Shown: in pieces, positions 24,060 through 35,900 of the stretch
Numbering within the stretch: position 1 is the first letter of the stretch
Layout of the letters: every line of letters starts with the position of its first letter
DNA from: Adiantum capillus-veneris
Lineage: Eukaryota > Streptophyta > Polypodiopsida > Polypodiales > Pteridaceae
Length of the DNA: 64,000 nt
Reading direction: 5' to 3'
Assembly (NCBI GenBank): GCA_014529385.2
Contig: CM043942.1
Span: forward strand, 52,196,774 to 52,260,773
Notes under the pieces: model-generated
What the model saw: only the letters and a program-made list of their open reading frames with translations
Database searches by the model: none
Told to the model about the DNA's origin: nothing
Made by a program: the position numbers and the translations under genes

Positions 24060-27000
24060 GATCTCTCTCTCTCTCTCTCTCTCTCTCTAAAAAACACACA
24101 ATCTGAGTCCAAATTTGCATCGGTACACTGTGCCCAAACTTATGCAATATACTCATAGCAGCATGACAAGCATGTACAGGCAGACCCAAGCATCTTCTTA
24201 GACACTTCCTAATGCAAATCCAGCGTACTTGTCTGCATGGGAGGTTGGATAGAAAGCTAACCTCAATGGTTGCTTGAAGCTGTACGTTTTGAGTAGTGCA
24301 ATATTCAGAGGTGGCCATCTGCTCAGAATAGCCCAAAGCCTCCAGTGGCCTGTTCTCAAGAGCTGATGGGTCAGGATCGATGACACAAGTCCTCCCACAG
24401 ATGCCCACTACTCTGATCCTCTGAAAACAGCACTCTGCAACCTGTGGCGCCTCAATTGAGACTGCATAGTCGATCCTTGCTCTGTACCTCGAAGAAGATG
24501 GAGGGTATAGTCTTTGAGCAAGCTCGAACTGCGATGTGAGGACCTCCAGTTGCGTGAAGGCCTCCATCCATCTGGGAGCTACTGACTCTAAAGGTGTGAG
24601 CCACTCGGCTGGTACTGCCTCGCTGATGTCCTGACACATGCTCTGTCCTCCTCTCATGCCCTACAGCTGGACGGTTTGTAGCTCCTCTATCAAACCTGAG
24701 AACTCAAGCCAGTCGCCAAGAGTGCGTGCTGGACCCTCTGCCATGGAACCCCAAGACACATGAGGCCTACTACCAACCAAGTGGCCTCTTTGAGTGCTGA
24801 CCATGAGTGGAGGGTCTCCAAGGGCCTCCTGCCTGAGGCACTCGAGCTCTGAGTCGCTGTGGCAACAAATCCTTCCAAGGCTCCTCCCCTGGAAGCAGTC
24901 CTCTGACCACAAACTTCCCAAGAAGGGCTCTGCTCTGCTAAGCTGGGCCTATGATCCCCTAACCCCCCTGAGAACACGGTAGAGTGATGATATGCCAAGC
25001 TACTTTTTCTTGGGCCATCTGAATGTCGCGCCCTGACCAAAGAAAGTTCTTGATCAGCCTCTCTACTTGGCTGATACAAGAACTCGAAAAGATCAAACAA
25101 GAGGTAATGTACCACATAGTGCAAACAACACCTGGTTGATCACTACAACTCTGCCTGCCAACGAGAGCCGTGCCGAGCTCCAGTGAAGCAACTTTCTCCT
25201 GATGGACAAGAGGAGGGGAGCAATCTACTGCTCAGGAGACAGATCCAGGCCAACCTGGCAACCCAAGTAACGAACTGCAGTCCCTAGAGGGATCCATCCA
25301 AAACCCTCACCTGGCAGCCAATCAGGCGTCAACACTGCCAACCGAGAAAGCCACTGTCTTTCTCCAATTGATCAGTGCGCTTGATGCACAGAAAAATGTC
25401 TCAAGAGCCTGCTCATACCTGTGTAAGTTTGCCTCATGTCCTCCAAGTACAAAGTTGAGTCGTCTGCAAACTCAGCATTCAATAGCTCATCGCCCCGAAT
25501 AGGAAGCGCTAAGCCTCGTAAACCAACCTGCTGGAAAACGAAAAACCTGCTCATGGCCTCAGCATAGAACAGAAAGAGGAAAGGGGCAAGAGGACAGCCC
25601 TGCCTGACCAAATGTGTAAGCAAGAAACGGTCTCCTCTACCTCCTGCAAAAGCACCTCACTGTGTGCACGTCTATGAAGAGTAGACACTCCTCTGATCCA
25701 AGCATCTGAGAAGCCCATCCTGTGTAGAGTGCCCTCGAAGAAGTTCCAGTCAACTTTGTCGTAGGCCTTCTCAAAATCGAGAAGTAGTATCACCAGATCC
25801 TCCCCTTGGAGATGCGCAAGGGCAGAAGCCTCCCAAAAGGTGAAGATGTTGTCAAGGATACTGCCCTCCTTAACAAAACCTGTCTGGGTCCCATGGATAA
25901 GGCTCTCTAGAAGTGGATGAATCCTCAAACTCAGAATCTTGGATAGAATCTTATAGGCTGAGTTGAGGATGGTGATGGATCGCCACTGTCGAATCTCATC
26001 CAAGGAGCCACCTTCCTTAGGAATGAGGTATATCAACCCCTCACTGATGCTGTCTGGCATCTCGCCTGTGTGCAAGATGTACTAAAAGGCGCTGCAAAGG
26101 TTTGAGCCTAGTAAATCCCAATACTCCAAGAAGAAGCTGGGAGTCAAACCATCCTCACCGGGACAGCTACCACGAGGAAGTGCTCTGAGGGATGTATGGA
26201 GCTCTTCTAACTGGAGAGGCAGCTCAAGACTCTGACGCATCTCCTCAGTCACAAGACAAGGCATCTGTGCCCAAACCTGCTCTCTGCATGCATCCCGACG
26301 CTCTGACTTTGGCTTTGCGGACAGCAAGCCTCGGTAAAAGTCAATGGCAACTGCATGCATATCCTCTGGCTCTGAAGCTACAAACCCGTCAGGTCTTCTC
26401 AACTGGCTGACACTAGCGTGCGCATGGCGGGGACCCACCGTCTCAAAGAACGCCCCAATCACTCTGTCACCTACCTGGGTCCACTGAGATGCCTGTCGAT
26501 GGAAAGCGAACTCATGACGCCTCTCCTCTATGCTAACTAGCTCCTGGCGAGCCTACTGCAACTGCTCCTGCACCCAGAACTGTTTGAATCCTGCTCCTGC
26601 ATCCTCTGCAAGGAAGCAACACCCCGTCCGAGACAGAGGGTCAATGTTACGTACTTTTGAGTAGAAAAGCTCATTGAACTGAGTAGTCCAACGAGAAGTT
26701 CTGCAAATGAAAGCAAGAAAAAGAGCTCCACGCAATTAGTAACGAAATTTCCTAAGCTCCAAATGCTGTAATTATAACAAAGATCGATAAGCTTGCTTGG
26801 TCATGACAAGGCTTGATCAGACCCAGGTTTAGCAGAAAGCAAGGTTGGCGCCATTAAAGCTTGAAACTGTAGAAAAAATGACCTTTGCATATAAGGCACG
26901 CTGCACTCTAGTCATGCAGAGCTGCATGTCTTCTCCACATGCGGTGCAGGCGATGGCGGCTGTGGAAGGTGAGGGAGGAGGTGCAGCAACAGCAGGTTAA

Positions 27001-27240
27001 ATGGCGTCCGAGGAGCTGCAGTCTGCAAAGCCTACAAATGAAAGTTGAGAGAGCGCACAGAAGAATTTTGAAAACTTGAGTGCACTGCGTGGAATGCATA
27101 GACCTTTGGAACCTGGGTGGCGCAACCGGACTCGACTCTAGAAGCGCCGTTACTCAGATGGTAGGCAGCTGACGAGAGTTGACTGGGAGAGGACTGCATC
27201 CTTTCGCCCTTCGAAAAGACCTTGCTGGGTTGCTGCAAGT
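24060..27240 (-). mobile_element. 5'-truncated LINE retrotransposon
   Basis: Reading leftwards from about 27.2 kb, there is first a linker region with WVQEQLQ and RRHEFAFHRQASQW, then reverse transcriptase, then a C-terminal region to about 24.1 kb, ending beside a CT run (24063-24088). No endonuclease domain is seen, so the 5' part is missing, as is usual after incomplete target-primed reverse transcription. Two shorter copies of its 5' portion occur at 42497-43690 and 47046-48360. Confidence 0.85.
25372..26731 (-). pseudogene. LINE reverse transcriptase, interrupted
   Basis: The 26462-26082 frame ends with CPGEDGLTPSFFLEYWDLLG, the pre-RT motif of plant LINEs. After a stop, 26075-25551 carries the finger and palm motifs: EIRQWRSITILNSAYKILSK, GTQTGFVKEGSILDN and LLLDFEKAYDKVDW (first catalytic Asp). 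A frame change near 25600 leads to RQGCPLAPFLF and AEFADDSTLYLED, where FADD is the catalytic box. All palm motifs survive but are spread over three frames. The region 25372-24060 should hold the thumb and C-terminus. Only diffuse similarity remains there, with an open frame at 24657-24049. Confidence 0.88.
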
Positions 27241-27481
27241 AGTCGACGCATTACGAATATCATCTCGGTACTTCCAAAAACATTGCATGAAACTGAATTA
27301 GGCACTTGGATTTAGACACCTTAATCTTGTCAGTTTTCTAGTTTGGCATTGCTGTTTTATGTTTGTTGCCTACAATCTGGGTCCTACTTTATTAGATCAT
27401 CACATGCACTGGCGTAGTGTGGCTGTGACGGTAATTTACAAGCTTTTGAAGCTATTAGCAGTATGAGCTCATGAAGAGGGA

Positions 27482-27715
27482 TTGCATATGAGTGACTTCA
27501 TCTTGCAACATTCTTCTTGCTGTCTAAGATGTTGTACGTGTTGGAGTGCAATGACTGCACAATATGCCCAACATGGTTGGATGTTAAATGAAGTCCGTTC
27601 CTCAAATGCAATCACCTTTGCATGCGCCTTGAAGAGTTGTTGGCATTGGGCAAGAAAATTTGGTGAGAATGCTAGTTGCGGGGCCATTGCGTATAGTTGC
27701 TTGGCATTGCTTTGA
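27482..27715 (+). pseudogene. PPR debris in tandem copy 1
   Basis: The frame contains CWSAMTAQYAQHG, then VRSSNAITFACALKSC. These are the end of one PPR repeat and the start of the next, with most of the linking residues lost. No start, repeat array or end domain is present. Confidence 0.55.
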
Positions 27716-28499
27716 TCCACATGCATGCAAAATGAGACGTCCAGTGAGAGAGAGAGAGAGAGAGCTTTGTATAAGCAGATACCTTACGTTGCGCTCCTTG
27801 CTTGCTCAAGTCTCCAGCTTGCGCAGCGCAAAGCTTTCTTTATGCAAGCGCTAGTTTTATTACAAGCATGCATCATATATGGCTTAAAAGGAACGCACGA
27901 AAGGCACGCAGTGCCAACAAATTCACAAGGGGCTTTAGACAGCTTACCATATGGTAAAAAAAAATATAATTGCTAGATGATTTACTAGTTCCAATACGTA
28001 CAAACATCTAGTAAGAGTGCAAACTAGCAAAAAAAAACAACTCCTAGATGCTACATATAGTAATTCTCTTACTATATGGAGATTTGAATAGCCATATGAT
28101 AATTTAAGTCTCAATATGGTAAGTAAATTGCTAGTTCAATGTAGGAGTTGACTCACTTACTAGTTTGATCTTACATATGAGTGCTCTCAAACTAGTAAGT
28201 CAACTAGCAATTTTTGTTTACGACCTAGAAATTCATCTAGCAATATATGAGGACGGTTGCTTGCAAACTAGTAATTCATCTGGAAACTTTTTTGTAAACG
28301 AGCTAGTAGTTCACCTAGTAATTCATTAAGGAGCATGCAGACACAAACTAGTAATTCATCACGAAATTTTCTCCTGAGCAAAAAATTTAGGAGAGTTTTC
28401 TTCAACATTAGGAGATTAAAGTATGCTTAATTCATAAAGATGGCAACAAATAGAATGAAGTTTAGCAATCTTTCAAAACGTGCATTACATGCTACAATT

Positions 28500-29608
28500 C
28501 TTAAATCATGTTGTTGGATTATAAAAGTACTTGTCATATGTTACAATCATATCCTTCATGGATAAAGGGCCAAAAATTTCAAAATAAAAAACTATCAAGG
28601 CTTCCAACAACAAAAGCCATGTAACTAAAATCTTCACACATAGTGGAAGTATTAGCATCATCGTTTGCTCTCTTCTCGAGGAAACTATTCGATCTCTGCA
28701 TAGCAAAATAGGTAGGTTTGATCAAGTGGTACAAGTCTTGTACTTTCTTGAGATTCAGGCACATCATTAATATAGTTTCTTTGTCATCCTGGGCAAATTT
28801 TGCGCCTACACAATTGTCACAACAAAATAACATGATTTAAAGAGAGACACATTATTTTGTAAACATAAGTAAGGCAATGTTGTTAGCTTTTATTACAAAC
28901 CTAAGATTTTAGAAAATATTGATTTTGAATCATTGAACATCCCGATTCATTGAACATTCCCATCAGATTTGTGCCTAAACATTTAAAGTCCACTCTTTTA
29001 TTTTATAGCCACATGCAAAAAGAATCTCATTGATGTGAAGAAAAATACCTTTTTCTTTTTAAGCTTTAAAGACTTTGAAGCTTGATCTTTCTCTTTTAGT
29101 AGCTCTTCAATCTCATAAGTATAGAAGTGGCAAAACATAGCTTTTTAATAACATTACAATTAAGTAGGGTAAGTGTTTTATAAAATAAATATCCATGTGA
29201 AACATTTTTGAATAGCACATTGCACTTTAGTGTGCTTTTCTCTTTTTTGTTCTTGTTTTAACATGTGCCCTTTCATTGATTTTTTCCTCACAAAAATTCA
29301 AAAAGTGTGGCAATCTTTAATGACACAACAAAAAGTTTCTAGAGAAAAAAATACATGAAGTAGAATTGTACCAGGTTTATGATATGGTCAACACACTCAT
29401 CAAATTCATCGTTTACTTCCATATCCTTTTATTAAAAATAGTTGACAAACTCTTCATCTTGCATATAGTTTCTATATGCCTGACATTCAAAATAGTTTAC
29501 CCGCATTAAGCAATACAATTTGGATCACACACACACACACAAAAACACAAATTAGCCGAATTTACCTCAATTATTTCAATTTCTATCTTTGTGTGTGTGT
29601 GTGTGTGG

Positions 29609-29651
<43 letters not shown>

Positions 29652-29814
29652 TAAACCCCACATACCTCATAAGCATCTGCCATCACTTTGTGAAGCATGA
29701 TTTTCCCATAGCATCTTAGGAACATATACTTTCGTCACTCTCTAAACACATGATAACAAATTTTATCATCATAGGTCATATATTATTGTTATTTTAAGAT
29801 AAAAGTGCTTACAT
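28500..29814 (-). pseudogene. Unrecognised multi-exon gene, 3' part, tandem copy 1
   Basis: On the minus strand there are several short coding-like pieces bounded by splice signals: RCYGKIMLHKVMADAYE ending GAG|GTATGT (about 29665), a piece with ECQAYRNYMQDEEFVNYF (about 29490-29430), ELLKEKDQASKSLKLKKKKV (about 29105-29045), and NLKKVQDLYHLIKPTYFAMQ followed by RSNSFLEKRAND (about 28770-28670). I recognise no family. Its 5' part lies beyond the inserted block at 41942-42497. It could be a host gene or part of a DNA transposon. Confidence 0.4.
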
Positions 29815-29877
29815 CACTACAAGAGGCTATTCATATTAGCGACGCTCACACAATGACGCTCAAAAAAATTTCCCGGC

Positions 29878-29929
29878 GTCGCTATGAGCGTCGCAAATTT
29901 ACAAGTAAATTTGCGACGCTCATAGCGAC
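29878..29929. repeat. 25-bp perfect hairpin in the outer element 5' end
   Basis: Two 25-base arms (29878-29902 and 29905-29929) are perfect inverse copies with two bases between, built from GTCGCTATGAGCGTCGC and AAATTTAC. A further palindrome, CTCAGATCT-CAGATCTGAG, follows at 29964-29992. Confidence 0.95.
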
Positions 29930-30017
29930 ACCGATTGGGCTAAAAAAATAACAGAGAGTGCTCAAAAACTCAGATCTCAGATCTGAGTTTTTCGACGCCC
30001 TCAAGCAAGGAGCAGGT

Positions 30018-30021
30018 AACG

Positions 30022-30106
<85 letters not shown>

Positions 30107-30229
30107 AGAGGAAGGAGAGCCAGGTATGCTCCTTCCCTCTCCTCACTCTCATGTTCCCTTCCCCTCTTTCTCTCTCCCTCTCTCTCTCTCTCACACACAC
30201 ACACACATACACACACACATAGTGTTTTT

Positions 30230-30260
<31 letters not shown>

Positions 30261-30490
30261 AACATAAACAAAAACGCACACACACATACATAAACAAAGA
30301 ATGCACACACACATTGAGAGAGGAAAAGAGAGAGAGAGAGAGCATGCATAAACAAAAAACGCACACATTGAGAGAGGAAAAGAGAGAGAGAACATGCATA
30401 AACAAAAAACGCACACATTGAGAGAGGAAAAGAGAGAGAAAACATGCATAAACAAAAAAACTCACACACATTGAGAGAGAAAGAGAGAGA
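30018..30490. repeat. Compound microsatellite and 50-57 bp minisatellite, outer element
   Basis: CT and AC runs (30028-30102, 30175-30255) pass into units of about 50-57 bases starting GCACACATTGAGAGAGG at 30303ff, 30361, 30411 and about 30461, each ending in CATGCATAAACAAAAA. Long frames here are artefacts of the repeat. Confidence 0.93.
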
Positions 30491-30769
30491 AACTAATTTA
30501 ACGTCGTAGGAAACTAATTAAAATTAAAAGACCTAAAGATCTAGCCGATGAGGAGTTGAACTCAAGACCTATTATTCAAGAGGGAAATGGCATAACCAAT
30601 CTATCATACTTGGCATGGGTGATATAAAGGTTATACCATTTATCTCTTTTTATTGGCACACACATCCACACACGCGCACACACAAGAAGAAGAGAGTTAT
30701 AACGTCGTAGGAAACACTACAAAAGTTGTGTGCTCTTGTGACGCTGTTAGCGACGGAAATACATTGGGT

Positions 30770-30965
30770 TTTTATAACCCCCGGCGTCGCTAAAACCGTC
30801 GCTAAGAGCGTCGCTACGAGAGCGTCGCTATAGGCATCGCTATAGGCGTCGCTATAAGCGTCGCTATATAGCGACGCCTATAGCGACGTTTACACAGATG
30901 ACTATAGCGACGCTCATAGCGACGCTACAGAGCCATAAATAGCGACGCTTATAGCGACGCCCGAG
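30770..30965. repeat. 3' subterminal AGCGACGC repeats, inner element
   Basis: About fifteen copies of GCGTCGCTA or its inverse crowd the last 250 bases. They include the perfect palindrome GCGTCGCTATATAGCGACGC at 30858-30877. CACTA elements carry short subterminal repeats that bind their TNPA-like protein. This is the likely equivalent here, though its sequence differs from the maize En/Spm motif. Confidence 0.9.
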
Positions 30966-31320
30966 AGATTTTTTTTTGGTGGCAGGGCATTGAATGCCCT
31001 GCCACCCATCAACCATATTGTACTTGATTCACTTTTTAAAAAAAGTGCAAAGATAGATAATAGACCCAAAATAATCACTCACAAGACGCATTGTTTGCAA
31101 AATTGACAATTGTACACATCAGAGGCAAAATGAATTGATTGGCAAATGTAATAATGACAATTGTACAACATCATAGGCATAAAGAATTGATTGGCAAAAG
31201 GAACTGCGGTGACAAATGTAATAATATACATGGTTCAAAAAGACGTATAAAATCCGTCGCTTGATACATAAGCTATGAGAAACCCTAAACTAATGCTATC
31301 TAGCTACGGCTAAACTGACG

Positions 31321-32636
31321 TCATCTAATCAGACGTTTATCGCGTCCAAGCGGCGTATCTGTCGGATTCTGCAAAAAAAGACAATAAGACAGCTTTCAGT
31401 AAGTATAAACATATAACGACATTTATAAAACAATACAAAAAATAAAAAAGAGTAACCCTAATACTAACCATGCCGTCGCGAGAACTGAGAATGTCCATCA
31501 GGGCGTTTAAGCCCTTCCTGCCTGCGTACTCGCGCTCGTACGGTGTGGGATACGTCCTGTCATCGACCACTGTCAAAACATACAAAGATTTCATTATGTT
31601 AGAATTAAAAAACTCATAAACCCTACACTATCGAACATGCATAAAGAGCAATGTGAAATAGACTTACAAAATCGGCCTCAAATGATGCCCATCCACCGCT
31701 CCCCAAGTGGTGCGAGCTCCCTGCCTCTACTCGCGCTCTGGCTGCATCCTTTTGTTGCTTCCACTTGTCGGGATTCTCGCGCGCTGCTTTCTTCGCATTC
31801 TTCCAATCTTCTTTGGCCAACCAATCTGGCCTGTTCCATCCATTCTTGATTGCTTTTTGCACTTCGGAACGCTTGTGTTTGCAGTATTCGCGCATTTGAA
31901 TCTTCATCAGGTCTTCATTGAAGCGCTGATCCCGTGTTGGAACGGGAAACTCATCATGAAGTATGCTGATGACTCTGTTTTTTAAATCACTTGGTACTTC
32001 ACTCCATTTGTTTAGTATGTAGTGTCTAAACAGCTGGGAGCAAAGACCACGCATGCGCGAGATCACCTTCTTGCCGTCATCATCCATGATGATGCCGCCG
32101 CTGATGTCGACGGAGTAAGGCAAGCCCTCTGGCCGGTGACGCGTGAACCTGGGTGTCCCGGCAGGGGTCTCTAGCGGCGTGTCGATGGGGGTACGGACGT
32201 CAGGTGTCTCCACCGGCGTCTGGGCCCCGAAGCGAGGAGCGTCGAGTGGGGTGGCTCCTGGCGGAGTAGGTAGAGGTGTGTAGCTTCTAGGAACAGTCAG
32301 CCGTGCAAAACCTGGCGTAGATGGCGATGCTGTGGCTGGTGTGGGGGCGGGCAAAGAAGGGGAGGGTAAAGAGCCTCGTCGAACACGAGGCGGTGTGGAG
32401 GCATCGGTGGTGGAATCCCCACAACAACCGCCACCGCCACCACTAGAGCGCCGGTGTCTAGACGAGTGTGAAGCTCGTCTCGTCGACGCCGAAGCTTCGG
32501 AGCGCGCCGAATGCTCCGAAAGAGAGGGAGATGCGGATGGTGTAGGAACGCGCGATGATGCGCCAGAGCGATGACGCTCCACGTACCACTGTCTCTGCTG
32601 CGGTGACAAAGAAGAAAGAAACTCCTCATCATCCAT
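31321..32636 (-). CDS. CACTA second gene (TNPA-like, Pro/Thr-rich), open
   Basis: Exons lie at 32636-31678, 31569-31469 and 31368-31321, all with GT-AG borders. An acceptor (ATGCAG) stands two bases before the ATG, implying an intron in the 5' leader. The protein opens MDDEEFLSSLSPQQRQWYVE. It has a Ser/Arg-rich part with GGGGGCCGDS and a run of T-P pairs (TPVETPDVRTPIDTPLETP), then a basic helical C-terminal part (KNGWNRPDWLAKEDWKNAKK, DAARARVE), and ends after NPTDTPLGRD. The position after the transposase matches TNPA-type DNA-binding accessory genes of CACTA elements. The C-terminal half recalls the plant Ptta/En/Spm transposase domain. No stop interrupts it, unlike its neighbour. Confidence 0.8.
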
Positions 32637-32908
32637 ACCTGCATTAAACACACGAATATTTAAACTTAATATTGAATGAATAGAGTAGACAATGACGCAA
32701 AGACCATTAAATACAATGACATAATGACGCATATAAATACAATGACGCAATGAATCGAGTGATAGAAGAGGCAAGTCGAAAACTCAGAATTTTCAATCAA
32801 AAGATGTGAGCGCGAGTAGAAAAGAGCGTTATACACCATGGAAGGTACTTAGAGAGCCAGAGCTTTTACAACACGGAGCAAAATTGTTCAAGTACAATAT
32901 TTGTGGCT

Positions 32909-35900
32909 TTAAGAGATCTCTCTCTCATCCTCGCATAACTCAGCATAACTTCCTATATCTATATAGAGCTCTCCGTTTAAACACATATCCTCTGTTTCAT
33001 TTTGTAGCTCCTCTGCATGCACCCCATATAGAGTAGTAGCATCTTGATGCTCGTCTGGCACCACCGCAGCGGCTTCTGATTGAGCATCTTCTCTGATCTC
33101 CTCCATTGATGTCGTTGTGATTGGCACATGGTAGCCTTCATACGTCCTTGCACTACGAGGGGCTACCTCTATGACGTACCACCAGTTTGATGTAGACTTT
33201 GTAGGATGAAATATTACCTGCCAGAGCCACATAACTTACATGAGAGCTTTCAAGCACATAACTTGTACAAGGGGGATGTTAACTATTTATATACTTACTT
33301 GTTCACAATGCTCGGGTAGTACGAAAGTGTCTCTTAGGTCAGTCCATTTCTTAGTAGAATCCACCTCAAGAAAACCAGACTCTCCTCTACGCATAGTAGC
33401 GTTGCGACCCTCCATGATTATCTTGAACCATTGCACGTCGAACAAGTCGACAAAAAATCCTCTGTAATCGATCCTCAAAATCTCTTGCAGCGTCCCGAAG
33501 TAAGTGAGTTCCACTACCACAGGATCTGCATCAGAGGAACGTTGTCGACTAGACTGTTCAAATTTTGCCATGATTCCACAATCTTGAGTAAAACACTTTT
33601 TGTCGATTCGTTCCACCCTAAAATGTCGACCTTTACACCATGCTGCTGTGTATGACTTATACTACAACGAACAAAGATTATGAGTGGCCGTTCAAACGTT
33701 TAGAAATAAATTCACTAGCTAGTCGTACATTGCAAACTTACCTTGGTCGCGCAACCCCGAGAGTACTCCCACTCTTCTTCAGTCACTTCGTCACCGCATT
33801 GTTGTGCGCTTTTCAATTGGTTGTGCAACCATCTTAAGCTCATGAAGGTTGGTAGGCTCTCCAGAACCGCTGGATAGTGCATCGGTGGTCGTCTTCCCCG
33901 TCTCCACTCGATTCGTGCCCTTTGTCGCTCTTGCTTTGCATCCTCATATTGTGAAATCCACTTTTGCATCACTGGATTGTGAAGCATGCAAAATCGGTTG
34001 ATTTTAGCCTCTAGATCTTCCGTCATCTTCTTCTCAACACTGAGATTGCACATGACAATCCCAGATATGCGCTCATCATCTATGGTTCGCCATAGCGTGT
34101 CCCGAGATTTATCAAATCCGTCTAGCCACTCTCCAATGTACACTAGGGACTCTAATACCAACCAACCTTCTGCCATGCTATCCTCCGGACGTGCCTTTTG
34201 ACGCATATATCCCTTAAGCGTTTTCATGAAACGCTCTAAGAAGAACATCCATCTGGAATGAACTGTGCCAGCTATTTCCACCTCATCAACTATGTGAACA
34301 AGAAGATGCACCTGAATGGTTAGCATTGTAGTAGGAAAATGTTTCTCAAACATGCACACAAGCTCCGCAGCATTTAGTTTGGCGAATGGTATGGAGTCTA
34401 CGTTGATCTCCTTTTGTGAGATCCATTGCACCAGCTTTGCAAGTTTGTAGATTGTGTTACGGATGTCGAGAGACAAACATCCCTCAATGGCAACCGGTAA
34501 AATAAACTGTAAAGTATGTGCAGCAATGATATTAAAGTCCACATTTTATGCAATGATATTAAAGTCCACTATGAACGTACCTGACACATTTTATGCCAAT
34601 CGTGTGACTTCAAACCGGTAAGCTTTCCTTCTTTAGTAAAACACGTTCGGAGCGAGTGCATTACGCCAGTGGGGGTCCGCAAAGATCGAATGGCCTCTTT
34701 TACTTTGCGTTCTTGGGCTCCTGTGAAAATCCATGGTGCTTTAGGGAGTTTTATCGATCCATCAGACGCTGTTTGCGGCCAATATTGCTCCATACGATCC
34801 ACATTTCTAAGATCAACTCTGGCTCCCAAAGTATCTTTCTTGCCGGTCAAATGGTCCCATAGGAGATTACCCACATTCTTGAATATGTGCATTGGATCGA
34901 GCAAGTGATTGATCATGAGTCGGGGTCAGTATGGTAACTCGTACCATAGAGATAGTCTCTTCATCCCTGGAGGCAATCCGTCATCGCACATCTCCTTCTG
35001 CTCTAACATGCTTGTGCAGACATCCTTGGTGGCTCTCTTCCCAAAAAGTCGTCGCGTAACACATGATTCTCTGGAAGATACGCTTGATGACCTTCGTAGA
35101 TCTGCTTCTTCAGTGAGGGTGCCCTACGTGCATTCAGTCTAGGTCCACATGTGACACATGCTCTATATCCGCTTGTTTGAAGCCCTACATGTATACACAT
35201 GATAATAGATCAACTATGGGAAAAAACAATATTTACAGTGTCTGAGTAGTGAGTGTCAATAGATCACCTGAGCATTCTGTTAGCCCGGGATAGTCATGCA
35301 TGGTCCACATTAGAATGCCTCTGATCAAAGCATTCCGTCGTCCTGTGTGTCAGCTCATATCCACCACCTCTATGCCAATCCACAATTGTTGTAGCTCTTC
35401 CAATAGTGGACGAAGATACACATCCATATTCCCCACTTTATATCGCCCTGGCACAATCAAGCTTAGCCATAGCCCCTTCTTCGTAGTCAACCACGGGGGA
35501 ATGTTGTAGTTGACGATGACAACGGGCCATACACTGTAAGATGTTGATCTTTGACCAAATGGATTTACGCCATCCATAGCCAGGCCTAAGCGCAAATTTC
35601 GAGCTTCCCTGGCAAAATCCGACCATGTTCCATCTATATGTTTCTAGGCTGCGCAATCTGCAGGAATTCGTAGCACACCATCCGAAGATTTATTCTCCTC
35701 ATGCCATGATGCTAGGGCGGCCATGGACTTACATTCGAAGAAATGCTTGATTCGAGGAAGCAGAGGAAAATGTCGCAAAACCTTTTGTGGAATTTTTGTC
35801 CCGTGGAGATCTACTCGATATCTTTCGGAATCACATTTCGGACACTTCTCCATGTCTGTGTATTCCCCTCTGAAAAGAATGCAGTCATTAGGACAAGCGT

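Noticed and set aside
29970-30471. Long overlapping open frames in three phases
   Set aside because: They are produced by CT/GT microsatellites and the 50-bp minisatellite. Translations are S-L and C-V repeats with no domain.
30303-30480. Regular units of about 50 bases that might suggest a CRISPR-like array
   Set aside because: The whole unit repeats, there are no unique spacers, and the host is a plant.
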